Source: Paraniabella defluvii
GTDB lineage: Bacteria; Bacteroidota; Bacteroidia; Chitinophagales; Chitinophagaceae
Length of the DNA stretch: 64,000 nt
NCBI GenBank assembly: GCA_019316985.1
Contig: CP079215.1
Span: forward strand, 4,216,001 to 4,280,000
Direction of reading: 5' to 3'
Shown here: piece by piece, positions 45,176 through 55,499 of the stretch
Numbering within the stretch: the stretch's first letter is position 1
Layout: the number at the start of each line of letters is the position of its first letter
Notes under the pieces: model-generated
Seen by the model: only the letters and a program-made list of their open reading frames with translations
Told to the model about the DNA's origin: nothing
The model's database searches: none
Translations under genes and position numbers: made by a program

Positions 45176-45439
45176 TATGAGAAACGAAATTGCGGGAGGA
45201 TCAGATAAAAAAGAGGGGCAAACGTACTACCTGGAAAGGCACCGCAGCCCACTCTAGCCCTCTAAACCGATGTAAAAATATTATGCTGCAGCTGTTCCTG
45301 TAAAGATTTTCGATGAGCAGGCATTTTTACGAGACAGGAGGCCGTTTTTTTAGATAAGGTGTTTTATATGTCCCCGGGGAGTGACATGTTCTGTGCCGGC
45401 AAATGAATGAAAAACGATCTCAGAAAGAAGCATACCTGC

Positions 45440-46164
45440 TTACAACCATGCCCGGAGCGCTTTAAAATAGCGGTGGCATAGTATTTTTTTGTGTTGAATT
45501 CTTGTTTCATTAACCAGTAGATGGGCTAAGCGGGTGGGCTCGGGAATTCTGTATTTGCGGGTACAGTTTTTAATGATGTCTACGCTTTGATCAATGCTGA
45601 CTTTATGGCCCGGGGAAACAAAGATGGGCTTACATTTTAGTTTTGTACGCAAAACAGTGCCTATATGTTCATTCTTATGAAATAAAGGACTTTGGGCAAA
45701 AATCCGGTCTTCCGGTTCGGTGTAAGTGCCCGTTAGCCTGGTCTTCGCACATCCAATGGAAGGGGTATCGGTTAGTAACCCGAAATGAGTAGCGATGCCC
45801 AATCGTCTTTCGTGCGCAATGCCCTGGCCGTCCAGCACCATGATATCCGGTTTTTGAGCCAGTTTATTCCATGCTTTTAAAAGAGCCGGAATTTCCCTGA
45901 ATGCTAATAAGCCGGATATATAGGGAAACGGGTAGCAGCAATTACAGATATCTGGTCAACGGGCGTCATTTCGGGGTATTTCAGTATAATGATACCTGCA
46001 TAAACAGTTTCTTCAAATTTATTAAAAGAGATGTCAGCGCCTCCAATTAAGCGTATTGGGGTGTTGAGTGTTGTAATATTTATTCGGGCCCTCAGTTCCT
46101 TTTGCAATGCTACCGCTTCGGAAGCCGTTAATTGATCATATTGATCTGGATTGATCTGCGACAT
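45440..46164 (-). CDS. nfi: Endonuclease V (deoxyinosine 3' endonuclease), frameshifted
   Basis: Endonuclease V cuts DNA one base 3' of deaminated adenine (inosine). Family motifs are RLIGGADISF (catalytic Asp), VYAGIIILKYPEM, VLDGQGIAHERRLGIATHFG (catalytic Asp and the conserved AHxRxxGxAxH) and TRLAHLLVNETR near the end. One or two indels between 45904 and 45841 split it; restored length is about 242 residues, a little over the bacterial norm. It starts four bases after the lipocalin stop on the same strand, so the two are probably cotranscribed. Confidence 0.93.
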
Positions 46165-46167
46165 ATT

Positions 46168-46705
46168 TTAATACTGTTGTGTCCACACGAGTTCGGAAAT
46201 ATTGAATCCTGCCTTTTTGCAATGTTGAGGTAGTTGTTCTTAATGCTGTCAGGCATTGTTTTTTCCCGCGAAAGTAGCCACAGGTAATCCCTGCTCTTCC
46301 CGCAAACCAGTGCATATTGGTAATTGTCATCAATGGCGATCACATTGTAGCCTGCATAAAAGGGTCCAAAGAAGGATACTTTTAACATAGCCACATCCTC
46401 GTTGCCTACAAACTTGGCCTTACCTATCGACTGTTTTTGCTTGTATTTTTTATTATCGTACCCCGAATTTTTTACCCGGATGGTGCCATCGCTATTGGCG
46501 CTATATTCCGCAGTTACGCGGCTCATGTTTTTTTCGAAGCGAAAATCAAATCGGGCGATCTCATACCATTTTCCTAAATAACGGTCTTTCTGAAAGTTAC
46601 TAACCGCCTTTATTCCTTTGGGAACAGTTCTGCCTGCTGCCAAATAAGCTACAGCTCCGCGGCCACCAATATTCCGGCCCCTATCCATACATATCGTTTC
46701 TTCAT
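46168..46705 (-). CDS. Bacterial lipocalin (Blc-like), frameshifted
   Basis: The N-terminal MKKRYVWIGAGILV (ATG at 46705) joins GAVAYLAAGRTVPKGIKAVS after one indel near 46665. The lipocalin motif is FQKDRYLGKWYEIARFDFRFEK in pieces (GKWYEIARFDF near residue 45), with IDDNYQYALVCGKSRDYLW later. An indel near 46215 hides the normal end; restored KAGFNISELVWTQQY stops at 46168. About 179 residues, as in Blc. It binds hydrophobic ligands such as lysophospholipid in the envelope. No lipobox Cys is visible, so it may be membrane-anchored by its N-terminal helix. Confidence 0.9.
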
Positions 46706-46788
46706 TACATTATAATTAGTAAAGAAGTGTATAACAATATTTAAGCCGAAACCAACAAGAGGAGGTTCCTAAAAAGAAGGTAGAGGAA

Positions 46789-46980
46789 TTAATAACAGTT
46801 TTTGAGGCTTTCTCTTTTATCTCGCTGTATAGATTTTACCGCTTCCTGCCGGGCATCTGCTTTTTCTGCAGGTGATAATTTCGGATCCCGGTTTATTTTT
46901 TTAATTAGGTCCCTGAGTTTTATCTTCAGTGCTTCCAGGTAAGCAGCGTGTCCGCCCGCATATATTTTTAATGGTATCAT
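46789..46980 (-). CDS. Small hypothetical protein (63 residues)
   Basis: An uninterrupted ORF beginning MIPLKIYAGGHAAYLEALKI, highly charged and helical (LRDLIKKINRDPKLSPAEKA, DARQEAVKSIQRDKRES). It lies 83 bases upstream of the lipocalin gene on the same strand. I do not recognise a family. Codon and residue composition look like a real gene, but nothing else supports it. Confidence 0.5.
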   Translation of the reverse strand: MIPLKIYAGGHAAYLEALKIKLRDLIKKINRDPKLSPAEKADARQEAVKSIQRDKRESLKNCY

Positions 46981-47238
46981 GGGTTAAGTTTACTTAAAGA
47001 TAGTTAAAATGCTGAATATAACGTGAAACTAATACGGCAGAGAAAGTAAGTTGGCGGAGCGTTACAGATATTATTTTATGGAACCTATAAGTAATTTTGA
47101 AGCCGGAGCTCAATAGAATAAAATAAATGGAGTGCATCCCCATTATTTCTGCTGCGTTCTCTGCAGCAAAATATTCTCCACAGTAGATAATAACCCGAAG
47201 CGGTATAAAGTTCTGCGCATAATCAAAGAAGATCTTCA

Positions 47239-47995
47239 TCACATTACTACCGATTCAATCAACCCGATAGTTCTTGCAGGTACGTCAAATTCGGTTTTCC
47301 TGATCAGTTTTAACAGGTAAATGGCCCAGGGGCCCGGCTGCTCAATTTTGCCTGCCAGCTTTTTTACAAGATGATCCATCGCCGCTATATGCTGGCTCTT
47401 TTGGCCTTCTGTCATATTAGCCAATAGCAGCGCATTGCTCCAGGAAGTAGCCCTGGCTTTATCAATGCTGAAGTTTAAAACGGCTTCATGGCGCCCGTTT
47501 ATGATACGGGCCAGGAACCGCATAGGCGGCCATACTTGTGAAAGGCATTCCTGTACATCGTCGATAAGTGCAGCTATAATTTGATTGATTACATTAAAGT
47601 CCTTTTCCAGGGAATTGATTTTGCTCCCGGGAGCTATAGTTGCTGCAGCTATTGCCAGATCAAGATTAATATGCGTATTAATGCCCAGCAGCAAATGCTG
47701 TAATACTATATTATTATTGTTGGTAGTGCTGTTAAAGGTATATTGCCATGATTGGGTGCACGGTTGTTGGGTTGTAAAGCATTTCCAGGCATCTGTATAG
47801 CGTTCTGCAAAACAGATATCCAGTTGTTCCATGCGTTGATTATCTTCGAATACCCGTTTTGTATGCCCTCTTTTACAGCCTGGGTCATGCGTAAATAAAG
47901 CGCGGCAAAATAGCCTGCTCTGAGGTTGTTTTTTTACAGTAGCTTACTATAGACTGAAGATCAGCAATTACGGCGTTAATATTTTGGTAGGGCAT
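47239..47995 (-). CDS. DUF5995 family protein, frameshifted
   Basis: Start at MPYQNINAVIADLQSIV (47995). Family-like segments are AALYLRMTQAVKEGIQNG, LDICFAERYTDAWKCF, NIVLQHLLLGINTHINLDL (His-rich helix with conserved Asn/His/Asp) and ALIDDVQECLSQVWPPM. Breaks near 47905 and 47835 split it; restored length is about 252 residues. The reaction of DUF5995 proteins is unknown. The conserved polar residues in the GINTHINLDL helix suggest a metal or active site (inference). It stands alone, divergent from the stress-protein gene at 48181. Confidence 0.75.
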
Positions 47996-48180
47996 AGTTC
48001 AGAATTGGTGCTTAAAGATACGGCAAGTAAAAAACATGATGAAACTAAAAAAATAGCAAATCATTTTACTAAAATTATTAGTTTTGTTGCGTATTTTGCA
48101 TCAGCTTTTAAGAAATAAATTTAGGGTATACTGGTTTGGCGCGCTTTATGTATAGGTAAGGCAATTAAACCCTAAACTTT

Positions 48181-48689
48181 ATGTCTACCGAAAATTTAAC
48201 CCAGCAGGAAGCTGCTAAAAAGTTGAAAGAACTTTCAGAAAAAGCGCGTGTTTGTATGTTCTGTACCCAGTTGGATGAATTGCCTTTAGCGGCGCGCCCG
48301 ATGACTTTGCAGGAATGCGATGAAGAAGGAAATCTCTGGTTTATAAGCAGTGCCAGCAGCAATAAAAATTTTGAGATTGGGGATGATAAGCGGGTACAGC
48401 TATTTTTATGAACAACAGCAATCACGAATATCTCTCTGTTTTTGGTGATGCTTTTATTTATACAGATAAAGAAACGATAGAAGAAAAATGGTCGCCGCTG
48501 GCTAAAGCCTGGTTTGAAGAAGGAAAGGATGATCCGGATGTGACGATTATAAGAGTGGCGCCGGGAGATACTTATTACTGGGATACAAAAGCCGGGAAGC
48601 TGGTAACGCTGGCCAGTTTTGCCTGGGCGGCAGTTACCGGGCAAAAAACAGATAACAGTGATGGAGTGGAAGGGAAATTGAACGTATAG
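48181..48689 (+). CDS. Pyridoxamine-phosphate-oxidase-fold general stress protein, one frameshift
   Basis: The split-barrel flavin-binding fold of the general stress protein 26/YdaG group is shown by KARVCMFCTQLDELPLAARP, MTLQECDEEGNLWFIS, SSNKNFEIGDDKRVQLF and YLSVFGDAFIYTDKETIEE, then DPDVTIIRVAPGDTYYWDTK. A missing T in the T5 run at 48404-48408 breaks the frame; with it the protein is about 169 residues, normal for the family. These proteins bind FMN or FAD and take part in stress responses; the substrate is unknown. Confidence 0.9.
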
Positions 48690-48720
48690 TATACAGGCTA
48701 TCGTTCACAAAATTTAAAAA

Positions 48721-49971
48721 ATGAACGATAGGCTAAGGGAGAAATTAAACATTTTAGCAGATGCCGCCAAGTATGATGTAAGCTGTAGCAGCAGCGGCAG
48801 CAAACGAAAAAACGAAGGCGGCATCGGCAATGCATCTAATGGTATTTGTCATACCTATACAGAGGACGGCCGTTGTGTATCCTTATTGAAAATCCTGCTA
48901 ACCAATCACTGTATTTATGATTGTGCTTTTTGCGTTTCAGAAAAAGCAACGAGGTAAAGCGGGCAGCTTTTACTGTAGATGAAGTGGTGCAGCTCACCAT
49001 GAATTTCTACCGGCGTAATTATATAGAAGGGCTTTTTTAAGTTCCGGCATTTTTAAAAATGCAGATTATACTATGGAGCGGCTCCTGCGCGTTGTTAAAA
49101 AACTCAGGTTGGAGGAAAAGTATAATGGTTATATCCACTTAAAAACTATTCCCAAAGCCAGTGAGGAGCTGATCAAAGAAGCCGGACTGTATGTAGATCG
49201 AATGAGCATCAATTTAGAAATGCCTACAGAAGAGGGTCTACAACTAGTAGCGCCCGATAAAAGCCACCGGGACGTTCAGAAGCCGCTGAGTTTTGTGCAA
49301 AACCAGATAGCACAGTTTAAGGGCGACCGGAAATTAATAAAAAGGGTACCTCAGTTTGTTCCTGCCGGTCAAAGCACACAGATGGTAATAGGCGCTACAC
49401 CGGAGTCGGATATGCAGATTATGCAAACAGCCGCGGCGTACTATAAAAAATTTTCTCTTAAACGTGTATATTATAGTGGCTTTATTCCTATACCCAATAG
49501 CACCTCTCTTTTGCCGCAGTTGGGAACTCCCCGCCTTTGCTTCGCGAAAACCGGCTTTATCAAACCGATTGGTTGATGCGTTTTTATGGATTTGGAGTGG
49601 AAGAATTGCTAAATACAAACCATCCCAATCTTGAAACGGATATCGATCCCAAGCTAAGTTGGGCCCTGCGTAATTTGCATCTTTTCCCCGTTAATATCAA
49701 TACGGCTGATTATGGCATGATCATCAGAGTACCGGGAATAGGAAGGCAGAGTGCGCAACATATTATAGCAGCCCGGAAATTTGGTAAATTGCATGTGCAC
49801 CAACTGCAGAAAATAGGAGTGGCGTACAACAGGGCACAGTATTTTATTTACTGTGCTGACTCTTACAACAGCTTACGAAACCTGCAACCTCATGAAATTA
49901 AATCAATGATTCTCTGCAACGGTCATAGTAAATATAAAAACCTTCATCATGCACAATTGCAGCTATTTTAA
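48721..49971 (+). CDS. Putative DNA modification/repair radical SAM protein, frameshifted
   Basis: The family is recognised from LREKLNILADAAKYDVSCSS, GICHTYTEDGRCVSLLKILL and the radical-SAM cysteines in CIYDCAFC (Cx3Cx2C). Later parts are FYRRNYIEGLF, YNGYIHLKTIPKASEELI, ADRMSINLE-like VDRMSINLEMPTEEGL, and a C-terminal helix-hairpin-helix (IIRVPGIGRQSAQHIIAA) that would bind DNA. Breaks near 48950, 49040 and 49525 split it; restored length is about 417 residues. It corresponds to the family named putative DNA modification/repair radical SAM protein (TIGR03916), always paired with the next gene. The chemistry is not known. Confidence 0.88.
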
Positions 49972-49982
49972 AACGGCTTTAT

Positions 49983-50747
49983 ATGGACTATGTTTTTGAT
50001 GGTAGTTTTAAGGGATTGCTTACTGCTGTTTTTGATTGTTTTGAAAGAAAGGATTTTAATGCCCGCTTATATGCGTCTGCTGTTCATCAAAATTCTGTTT
50101 TTGGAATTATTCACCATGTGAATACTAATGATGCCTGTGCACAAAGAGTGTGGAACGGGCTTATAAAACGTTTGCCGGCTACCGAAGCGCGAAAAATATA
50201 CGTGGCGTATTTGGCCGAAATACCCGAAATATATGATCAATTATTCCGGCTGATGGTGAATGTTTTTAAAAACGGCGGTGAGGTAATAAACAATTATGGC
50301 GACGCTGATATTTTATCCGTTACCCAAACAGCCAAAAAAGTAGAGCGGGAAAAACACCGTATGAAGGCGTTTATACGCTTTCAAAAAAGTAAAGACCATT
50401 TGTATTTTGCTACTATGGAGCCGGATTTTAATGTGTTACCACTTATAACGCGTTTTTTCAGGGAGCGCTATGCAGATCAGCAATGGCTTATTTACGATAA
50501 TAAACGCAGGTATGGCGCATATTATGATAAACGTCAGCTTAGTGAAATAGAGTTGAGTGTATTAGATATTTCATCAGATTCTGTAGCTACCGACTCCGTT
50601 ACACTTGATGAGCAGGAAGCTCTATACGCTGCCTTGTGGCAGGATTATTTCAAGAGTACCAATATCGCGTCGAGGAAAAATACCCGGCTACATGTACGTC
50701 ATGTTCCTAAAAGATATTGGAGATATCTTACCGAAAAACAGGCATAG
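49983..50747 (+). CDS. DUF4130/TIGR03915-type DNA repair partner protein
   Basis: An intact 254-codon gene beginning MDYVFDGSFKGLLTAVFDCF, with SFKGLLTAVFD, RLMVNVFKNGGEVINNYGD, VEREKHRMKAFIRFQ, YFATMEPDFNVLPLI, HFRERYADQQW-like FFRERYADQQWLIYD and a C-terminal YAALWQDYFKSTNIASRKN. This is the DUF4130 domain, in other species fused to a uracil-DNA glycosylase-like domain. It follows the radical SAM gene by 11 bases. The pair is believed to act on DNA damage or modification, but no activity is established. Confidence 0.88.
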   Translation: MDYVFDGSFKGLLTAVFDCFERKDFNARLYASAVHQNSVFGIIHHVNTNDACAQRVWNGLIKRLPATEARKIYVAYLAEIPEIYDQLFRLMVNVFKNGGEVINNYGDADILSVTQTAKKVEREKHRMKAFIRFQKSKDHLYFATMEPDFNVLPLITRFFRERYADQQWLIYDNKRRYGAYYDKRQLSEIELSVLDISSDSVATDSVTLDEQEALYAALWQDYFKSTNIASRKNTRLHVRHVPKRYWRYLTEKQA

Positions 50748-50749
50748 TG

Positions 50750-51270
50750 TCAAAGGAGGGAGTGCTGCGGGGCATGTAAAACCTTTACGGTAACCATCAG
50801 CTGGCCTATATGTCGCATAGTATGTTCAGCTGCATGCGTACAAAGCCCTATAACGGTGGAGGGAAGGGCGGCTCTTCCAACCCACCTGCGGTCGGTAAGC
50901 ATGTCGGAGGTGAAGTTTTTAATCGTTCCAGGGTAGTTTGAATCTGTTGCCGGCATTGATTTGCGAGTTCCGAATAAGTGAGGTTATGTATTTCCGCTTC
51001 TTTCTTTAAATAAGCCAGCTGGGTTTCCGAAAGCAGGTTTCCTTCTGCATAAGTCAACAGGCGGTCCAGTACACCGGCAATATGTAATAAATGAAATCCC
51101 GGCGAAGCACAGCCAGCCGGCTTGCTCCACAAATATTCATTATTAAAGTTCTGCATAATAATTGCAAGTTCTTCACCCGACTGGAGGAGTGCGTGGGCAA
51201 CAGGTTGCAGTAGTGCTGTAATGCCTTCAACAGGTTCGTCCCTTAACCAAACTTCTTTATCTTGCTTCAA
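50750..51270 (-). CDS. DinB-like four-helix metal-binding protein, frameshifted, start uncertain
   Basis: DinB-fold signatures are LRDEPVEGITALLQPVAHAL, the metal-site helix HLLHIAGVLDRLLTYAEG and the C-terminal THAAEHTMRHIGQLMVTVKV with the usual His residues. One indel near 50890 splits it. The frame stays open upstream to an ATG at 51363, but homology begins at KQDKEVWL, so I place the start near a TTG at 51270; this is uncertain. It converges on the DUF4130 gene with two bases between the stops. DinB-like proteins include thiol-dependent transferases and uncharacterised damage-induced proteins. Confidence 0.75.
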
Positions 51271-51544
51271 AGTAGTAGCTTTATGTCGTACTAAAGTAAG
51301 CCGAAAATTTAAAATATGCCATCGGTTTACAACATTTAAAACAATTGATATGAAATGTAGCATAAAAAAATATTCGCTTTCATGCCTGGCTGTTTTCTTA
51401 TGCGAAACGCTATAGGACCCGATCAGTAAAAATATATATACATGAAACGAAGCATGATATTCCGACAGTTATTGGTATTCTTACACGGGGAACATATATA
51501 ATGCGATGTTTCATTCTACCTTTAAAACCATAAAAAATATACGA

Positions 51545-52012
51545 ATGAAAAGTATTGTTGCTGCGTTAGATTTACAAAGCCAAACAGAATTGGTTGTTAG
51601 TAAAGCCATTGAAATGGCTGATAAATTTGAATCAGAACTGCACCTGGTTCATGTGGTAGCGGCGGTTGGCACTTATGTTACCACCAATATGGTTGATCCT
51701 CTGGCAGGTATCGAAACGGCGGTTCTTCCTAATGAAATGGACCTGATAGAAGCGCATAAAAATATAGCCGAAGAGCAGTTGGCGAAGATCAAAGCAGATT
51801 TTAGTTCAAGGGAATTGATTACTAAAGTGCTTTTAGGTACGGTTGAAGATGAAGTTATTGGCTATGCCAGGGAAATCGGGGCAGGGCTTATTGTAATCGG
51901 TACCCATCAGCATAGCGGTTTATCAAGACTGCTGAATGGCGAAACTTCGGTACGGATATTACACGAAGCGCAGATCCCTATATTGGTGGTTCCTACTATT
52001 GAACAAAAATAA
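51545..52012 (+). CDS. Universal stress protein (UspA family)
   Basis: Start at [18 protein letters not shown]; 13 upstream codons are open but not typical. The single Usp domain of 155 residues has the nucleotide-binding signature [20 protein letters not shown] (G-x2-G-x9-G-S/T pattern) and ends [11 protein letters not shown]. It is intact. It precedes the sulfatase by nine bases, but a functional link is unlikely. Confidence 0.92.
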   Translation: MKSIVAALDLQSQTELVVSKAIEMADKFESELHLVHVVAAVGTYVTTNMVDPLAGIETAVLPNEMDLIEAHKNIAEEQLAKIKADFSSRELITKVLLGTVEDEVIGYAREIGAGLIVIGTHQHSGLSRLLNGETSVRILHEAQIPILVVPTIEQK

Positions 52013-52020
52013 TTTTTATA

Positions 52021-53438
52021 TGAAATGGAGATGGTTGTTCTCTTTACTGCCTGTTTTGTTGACGGGGAGTTTTACAGAATTATGCGGGCAACACAAAAAG
52101 CCCAATATAATCCTCATATTGGCAGACGATCTGGGCGTTGGTGATGTAGGCGTATATGGACAGAAAAAGATCAAAACTCCTAACCTGGATCGCCTGGCGC
52201 GGGAAGGAGTGCAGTTTAACCAGTTTTACGCAGGCACTTCTGTGTGCGCACCATCCCGTTCTTCCTTAATGACAGGGCAGCATACAGGGCATACGCCTGT
52301 ACGGGGCAATAAAGCCACAAAGCCAGAAGGACAGTGGCCACTACCTGAAGGCACGGTTACGATAGCAGGGCTTTTGAAACAGGCCGGATACGCTACAGGT
52401 GATTTCGGAAAATGGGGCTGGGCTTTGTAGGCACTACCGGCGATCCTAATAAGCAGGGGTTTGATGAGTTTTTGGTTATAACTGCCAGTCGCTGGCGCAT
52501 AACTATTTCCCAGAACACCTATGGCATAATGCTTCCAAAGTGTCTTTGCCTAATACTAATACATCGCAAACAGTTTATGCAGCGCAGTTGATACATGATA
52601 AAGCCCGCGAATTTATTCAGAAAAACAGCCGTCAACCATTTTTTCTTTTTCTTTCTTATACGCTGCCTCATGCTGCTTTACAGTTACCCGCCAATGATTC
52701 TTTGCTGGCGTATTATGTTAAGGCCTTTGAAGAGAAACCCGTACCTGTTGCAACAGGATGGCAGGGAAAAGGGTACCAGCCGCAGGCTTATCCGCATGCC
52801 GCTTATGCCGCTATGGTAGGAAGGCTGGATCAATATGTAGGAGAAGTAAGGAAGCAGGTGGACGCATTAGGGATAGCGGATAATACGCTGATACTTTTTG
52901 CCAGTGACAACGGACCGCATAAAGAAGGAGGTAATGATCCATCGTTCTTTAATAGCAGCGCAGGTTTAAAAGGTATTAAACGCGATCTGTACGAGGGAGG
53001 CCTTCGTACGCCTTTCATAGCATGGTGGCCCGGTACTATACAGGCGGGACGCCAGTCTGAATTTGCAGGAGCTTTCTGGGACCTGCTGCCCACTTTTGCA
53101 GAACTTGCCGGAGTTAAGGCGCCCCAGGCAACTGATGGGATATCTATAGTTCCTGAACTGAAGAACAGCTCACAGAAAAACCATGAATATTTATACTGGG
53201 AGTTTCATGAGCAGGGAGGCAAGCAAGCCGTTCGCATAGATAACTGGAAAGGAATACGTTTAAATGCTATGACCCATGCCGATGGCCCGATAGAATTGTA
53301 CAACCTGCAATCAGATCCTGCAGAGCAGCATAATGTGGCAGCTGCTCATCCGGATGTGATAGCGCGCATCGCCGACATCATGAAAAAGAACATGTTGAAA
53401 ATGACGATTTTCCTTTTTCCCCAAATGCATTAAAGTAA
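52021..53438 (+). CDS. Exported sulfatase (S1 family, Cys-type), frameshifted
   Basis: A signal peptide ([18 protein letters not shown]) is followed by the metal-binding [17 protein letters not shown] and the formylglycine motif [18 protein letters not shown] (C-x-P-S-R). [16 protein letters not shown] and the C-terminal [15 protein letters not shown] follow. Breaks near 52425, 52480 and 53395 split it; restored [16 protein letters not shown] stops at 53436-53438, giving about 473 residues. It removes sulfate esters from a glycan and needs a maturase not seen here. It lies just before the rhamnose genes and may extend that locus to sulfated glycans. Confidence 0.92.
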
Positions 53439-53454
53439 TGCTTGATACAGCTCT

Positions 53455-53498
53455 CAGGACAGTTCAGGACGCGCCGTTGGGAGAGAATTATTAATTTG
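53455..53498 (+). promoter_or_regulatory. CAGGAY direct-repeat promoter element 1 (before rhaM)
   Basis: CAGGACAGTTCAGGAC (53455-53470) is a direct repeat of CAGGAC with 10-base periodicity, followed after 21 bases by TAATTTG (53492-53498), a -7-like box. The rhaM ATG is about 100 bases downstream. The same element occurs at 55412 and 60936, so an activator binding two successive turns of one DNA face is likely. Confidence 0.7.
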
Positions 53499-53571
53499 TT
53501 CCTGATATTGACGATTGCAGCAATGGGAACGACCATTACTTGTATTTTTATTGAAACGATAAACCAGCGAT

Positions 53572-53884
53572 ATGCAGCGTTTGCCTTTAAAATGAAATTG
53601 CTTCCGGGGTTTGAAACAGAATATAAAAAGCGACATGACGAAATATGGCCTGAACTAAAAAAACTTTTGCATGAGACGGGCATAAGCGACTATGCGATCT
53701 TTCTCGATTCCGAAACGCTTGATTTAATTGGTATACTGAAGCTGGAACAAGGAAGAATAATGAATGATTTACCCGCAAGCCCGGTTATGCAGCAATGGTG
53801 GGCTTATATGGCGGATATCATGGAGACCCATCCTGATAACGAACCGCTGTCGGTGCCTTTGAAAGAGGTTTTTATATGCCTTAG
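53572..53884 (+). CDS. rhaM: L-rhamnose mutarotase, two homopolymer frameshifts
   Basis: It interconverts alpha- and beta-L-rhamnose. Family sequence: FAFKMKLLPGFETEYKKRHD, EIWPELKKLLHETGISDYAI, FLDSETLDLIGILKLE, PVMQQWWAYMADIMETHPDN and the C-terminus LKEVFYMP. Adding one T near 53579 joins the ATG at 53572 (MQRFAFKMKL), and one T in the T5 run near 53873 gives a stop at 53882-53884. The restored length is exactly 104 residues, the standard size of RhaM. It starts the rhamnose part of the locus, upstream of GH105. Confidence 0.9.
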
Positions 53885-53925
53885 CTTCTTAATTTTTACT
53901 GTATTTAAACCAAAATATTTAAGTC

Positions 53926-55286
53926 ATGTTAGCGTGTCAAATCAAAACCGCCTTACTGTTGGGCGTTGGAGTGTTTACGGCAACTTTAGTGTCTGCCCAA
54001 TATGTGAGTGGCAAAGGTAATGATGCTACAATGCCGCTACACCTGATGAAGCCGGATTATGATATACCTTATGGCGAAACAACGCCCGAAAAAGTTAAAG
54101 TGGTTTTGGATCGTGTATATGAATACCTGAATGCCGTAACACCTGCGGGCCTGGTAGATAAGCAAACCGGGGCCGAGGTGGAGCTGGCTAAGGCCGATGA
54201 AAATGCTGTTTTAAAAAAGGCGATTTCAGGCTCACCAGCTATGAGTGGGGAGTTACTTATACGGGAATGCTGGAGGTTGCAGCAGCTACAGGCGACAAAC
54301 GCTATGCGCAGTATTCGATCGATAGGGTAAACTTTTTGGGAGATGTTGTAAAGCACTATAAAAACTTACAGGCGAAACAAACCAGTATTGCTACGCCGGT
54401 CAAATCAGTTCTGCAGCCGCACGCGCTGGATGATGCCGGATCTTTGTGCGCATCTATGATCAAAGCAATGAATGCCGGAGCCAAAGCCGGTGTAGTGAGG
54501 CCCATGGTAGATAATTTTATCAATTATATCATGACCCAAGAGTTCAGGCTAAAGGATGGTACATTAGCCAGGAACAGGCCCTTACGGAATACGCTTTGGC
54601 TGGACGATTTGTATATGAGCTTGCCGGCATTGGCTCAAATGGGTAAGTTGACGGGTGATGTGAAGTACTTTAATGAAGCAGTAAAACAGTATCTGCTGTT
54701 TTCCAGCCGCATGTTTAATAAAGATAACGATCTCTACATGCATGGGTGGGTGCAGGATATGGATCCGCATCCCCAGTTTCATTGGGCAAGGGCTAATGGC
54801 TGGGCCATTATGACAAAAGTTGAATTGTTAGATGCTTTGCCTCAAGCGCATCCCGGGAGAAAGCAGATTTTGGAAATGTTGAAAAAGCATGCTGCCGGCC
54901 TGGCTGCTTTGCAGGATAAAAAGGGCTTCTGGCATCAGCTTTTAAATAAGAACGATTCGTACCTGGAAACATCCGCTACCGCAATATATGCTTATTGTAT
55001 AGCACGTGCTGTTAATAAAGGTTGGCTGGATGCAAAAGCCTATGGCCCCATGGTAATATTGGCATGGAATGCAATAGCTACAAAGGTTACCGGTAATGGG
55101 CAGGTAGAAGGAACCTGTGTGGGAACAGGCATGGGCTTCGATCCTGCATTCTATTATTATCGCCCGGTAAATAATTTTGCTGCCCATGGCTATGGTCCTG
55201 TGTTGCTGGCCGGTGCCGAAGTTTATCGAATGCTCCAATTGCATCCTTTTGAAATAAACGACAGCGCTGTACAAATGAAGCAATAA
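53926..55286 (+). CDS. GH105 unsaturated rhamnogalacturonyl hydrolase, exported, one frameshift
   Basis: A signal peptide (ALLLGVGVFTATLVSAQ) precedes an (alpha/alpha)6 barrel: YEWGVTYTGMLEVAAATGD, HALDDAGSLCASMI, NTLWLDDLYMSLPALAQMG (catalytic Asp region of YteR-type enzymes), DPHPQFHWARANGWAIMT and GTGMGFDPAFYYYRP near the end. An indel near 54250 splits it; restored length is about 454 residues. It hydrates the unsaturated galacturonyl-rhamnose bond left by rhamnogalacturonan lyases. It follows rhaM by 41 bases and is probably cotranscribed. Confidence 0.93.
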
Positions 55287-55308
55287 AAAATAGCACCCCG
55301 GATTTCAT

Positions 55309-55335
55309 AAGCGCGCTGTATAAGCACGCTTTTTT
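55309..55335 (+). terminator. Terminator after GH105
   Basis: AAGCGCGC and GCACGCTT form a stem (one mismatch) with a seven-base loop, followed by a run of six T. It lies 22 bases after the GH105 stop. Confidence 0.8.
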
Positions 55336-55411
55336 GTGTTTGCCCGGTTGAAAATCAGTTTAAGAAAAACCTGGAAAAAATACATGCAAATGAGTTAGTT
55401 GTGTGGTGGAG

Positions 55412-55455
55412 CAGGATGGTTCAGGACAGTTGCCTTTTCTTTATTGGCTACATTG
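55412..55455 (+). promoter_or_regulatory. CAGGAY direct-repeat promoter element 2 (before SusC3)
   Basis: CAGGATGGTTCAGGAC (55412-55427) matches the element at 53455 in 14 of 16 positions and is followed after 21 bases by TACATTG (55449-55455), a -7-like box. The SusC3 ATG is 73 bases beyond the repeat. Confidence 0.7.
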
Positions 55456-55499
55456 TATGGTACTTCTGACGATTATTTAATTTAAACCAAACAGTCATA

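Noticed and set aside
45176..45439. Short ORF starting at 45178 (26 codons) after the FAD gene
   Set aside because: Too short, no conserved feature, and no clear link to neighbours; nothing else supports a gene in this 264-base gap.
46981..47238. ORFs in both strands between the small protein and the DUF5995 gene
   Set aside because: Both readings lack family features and start context; I treat the stretch as intergenic.
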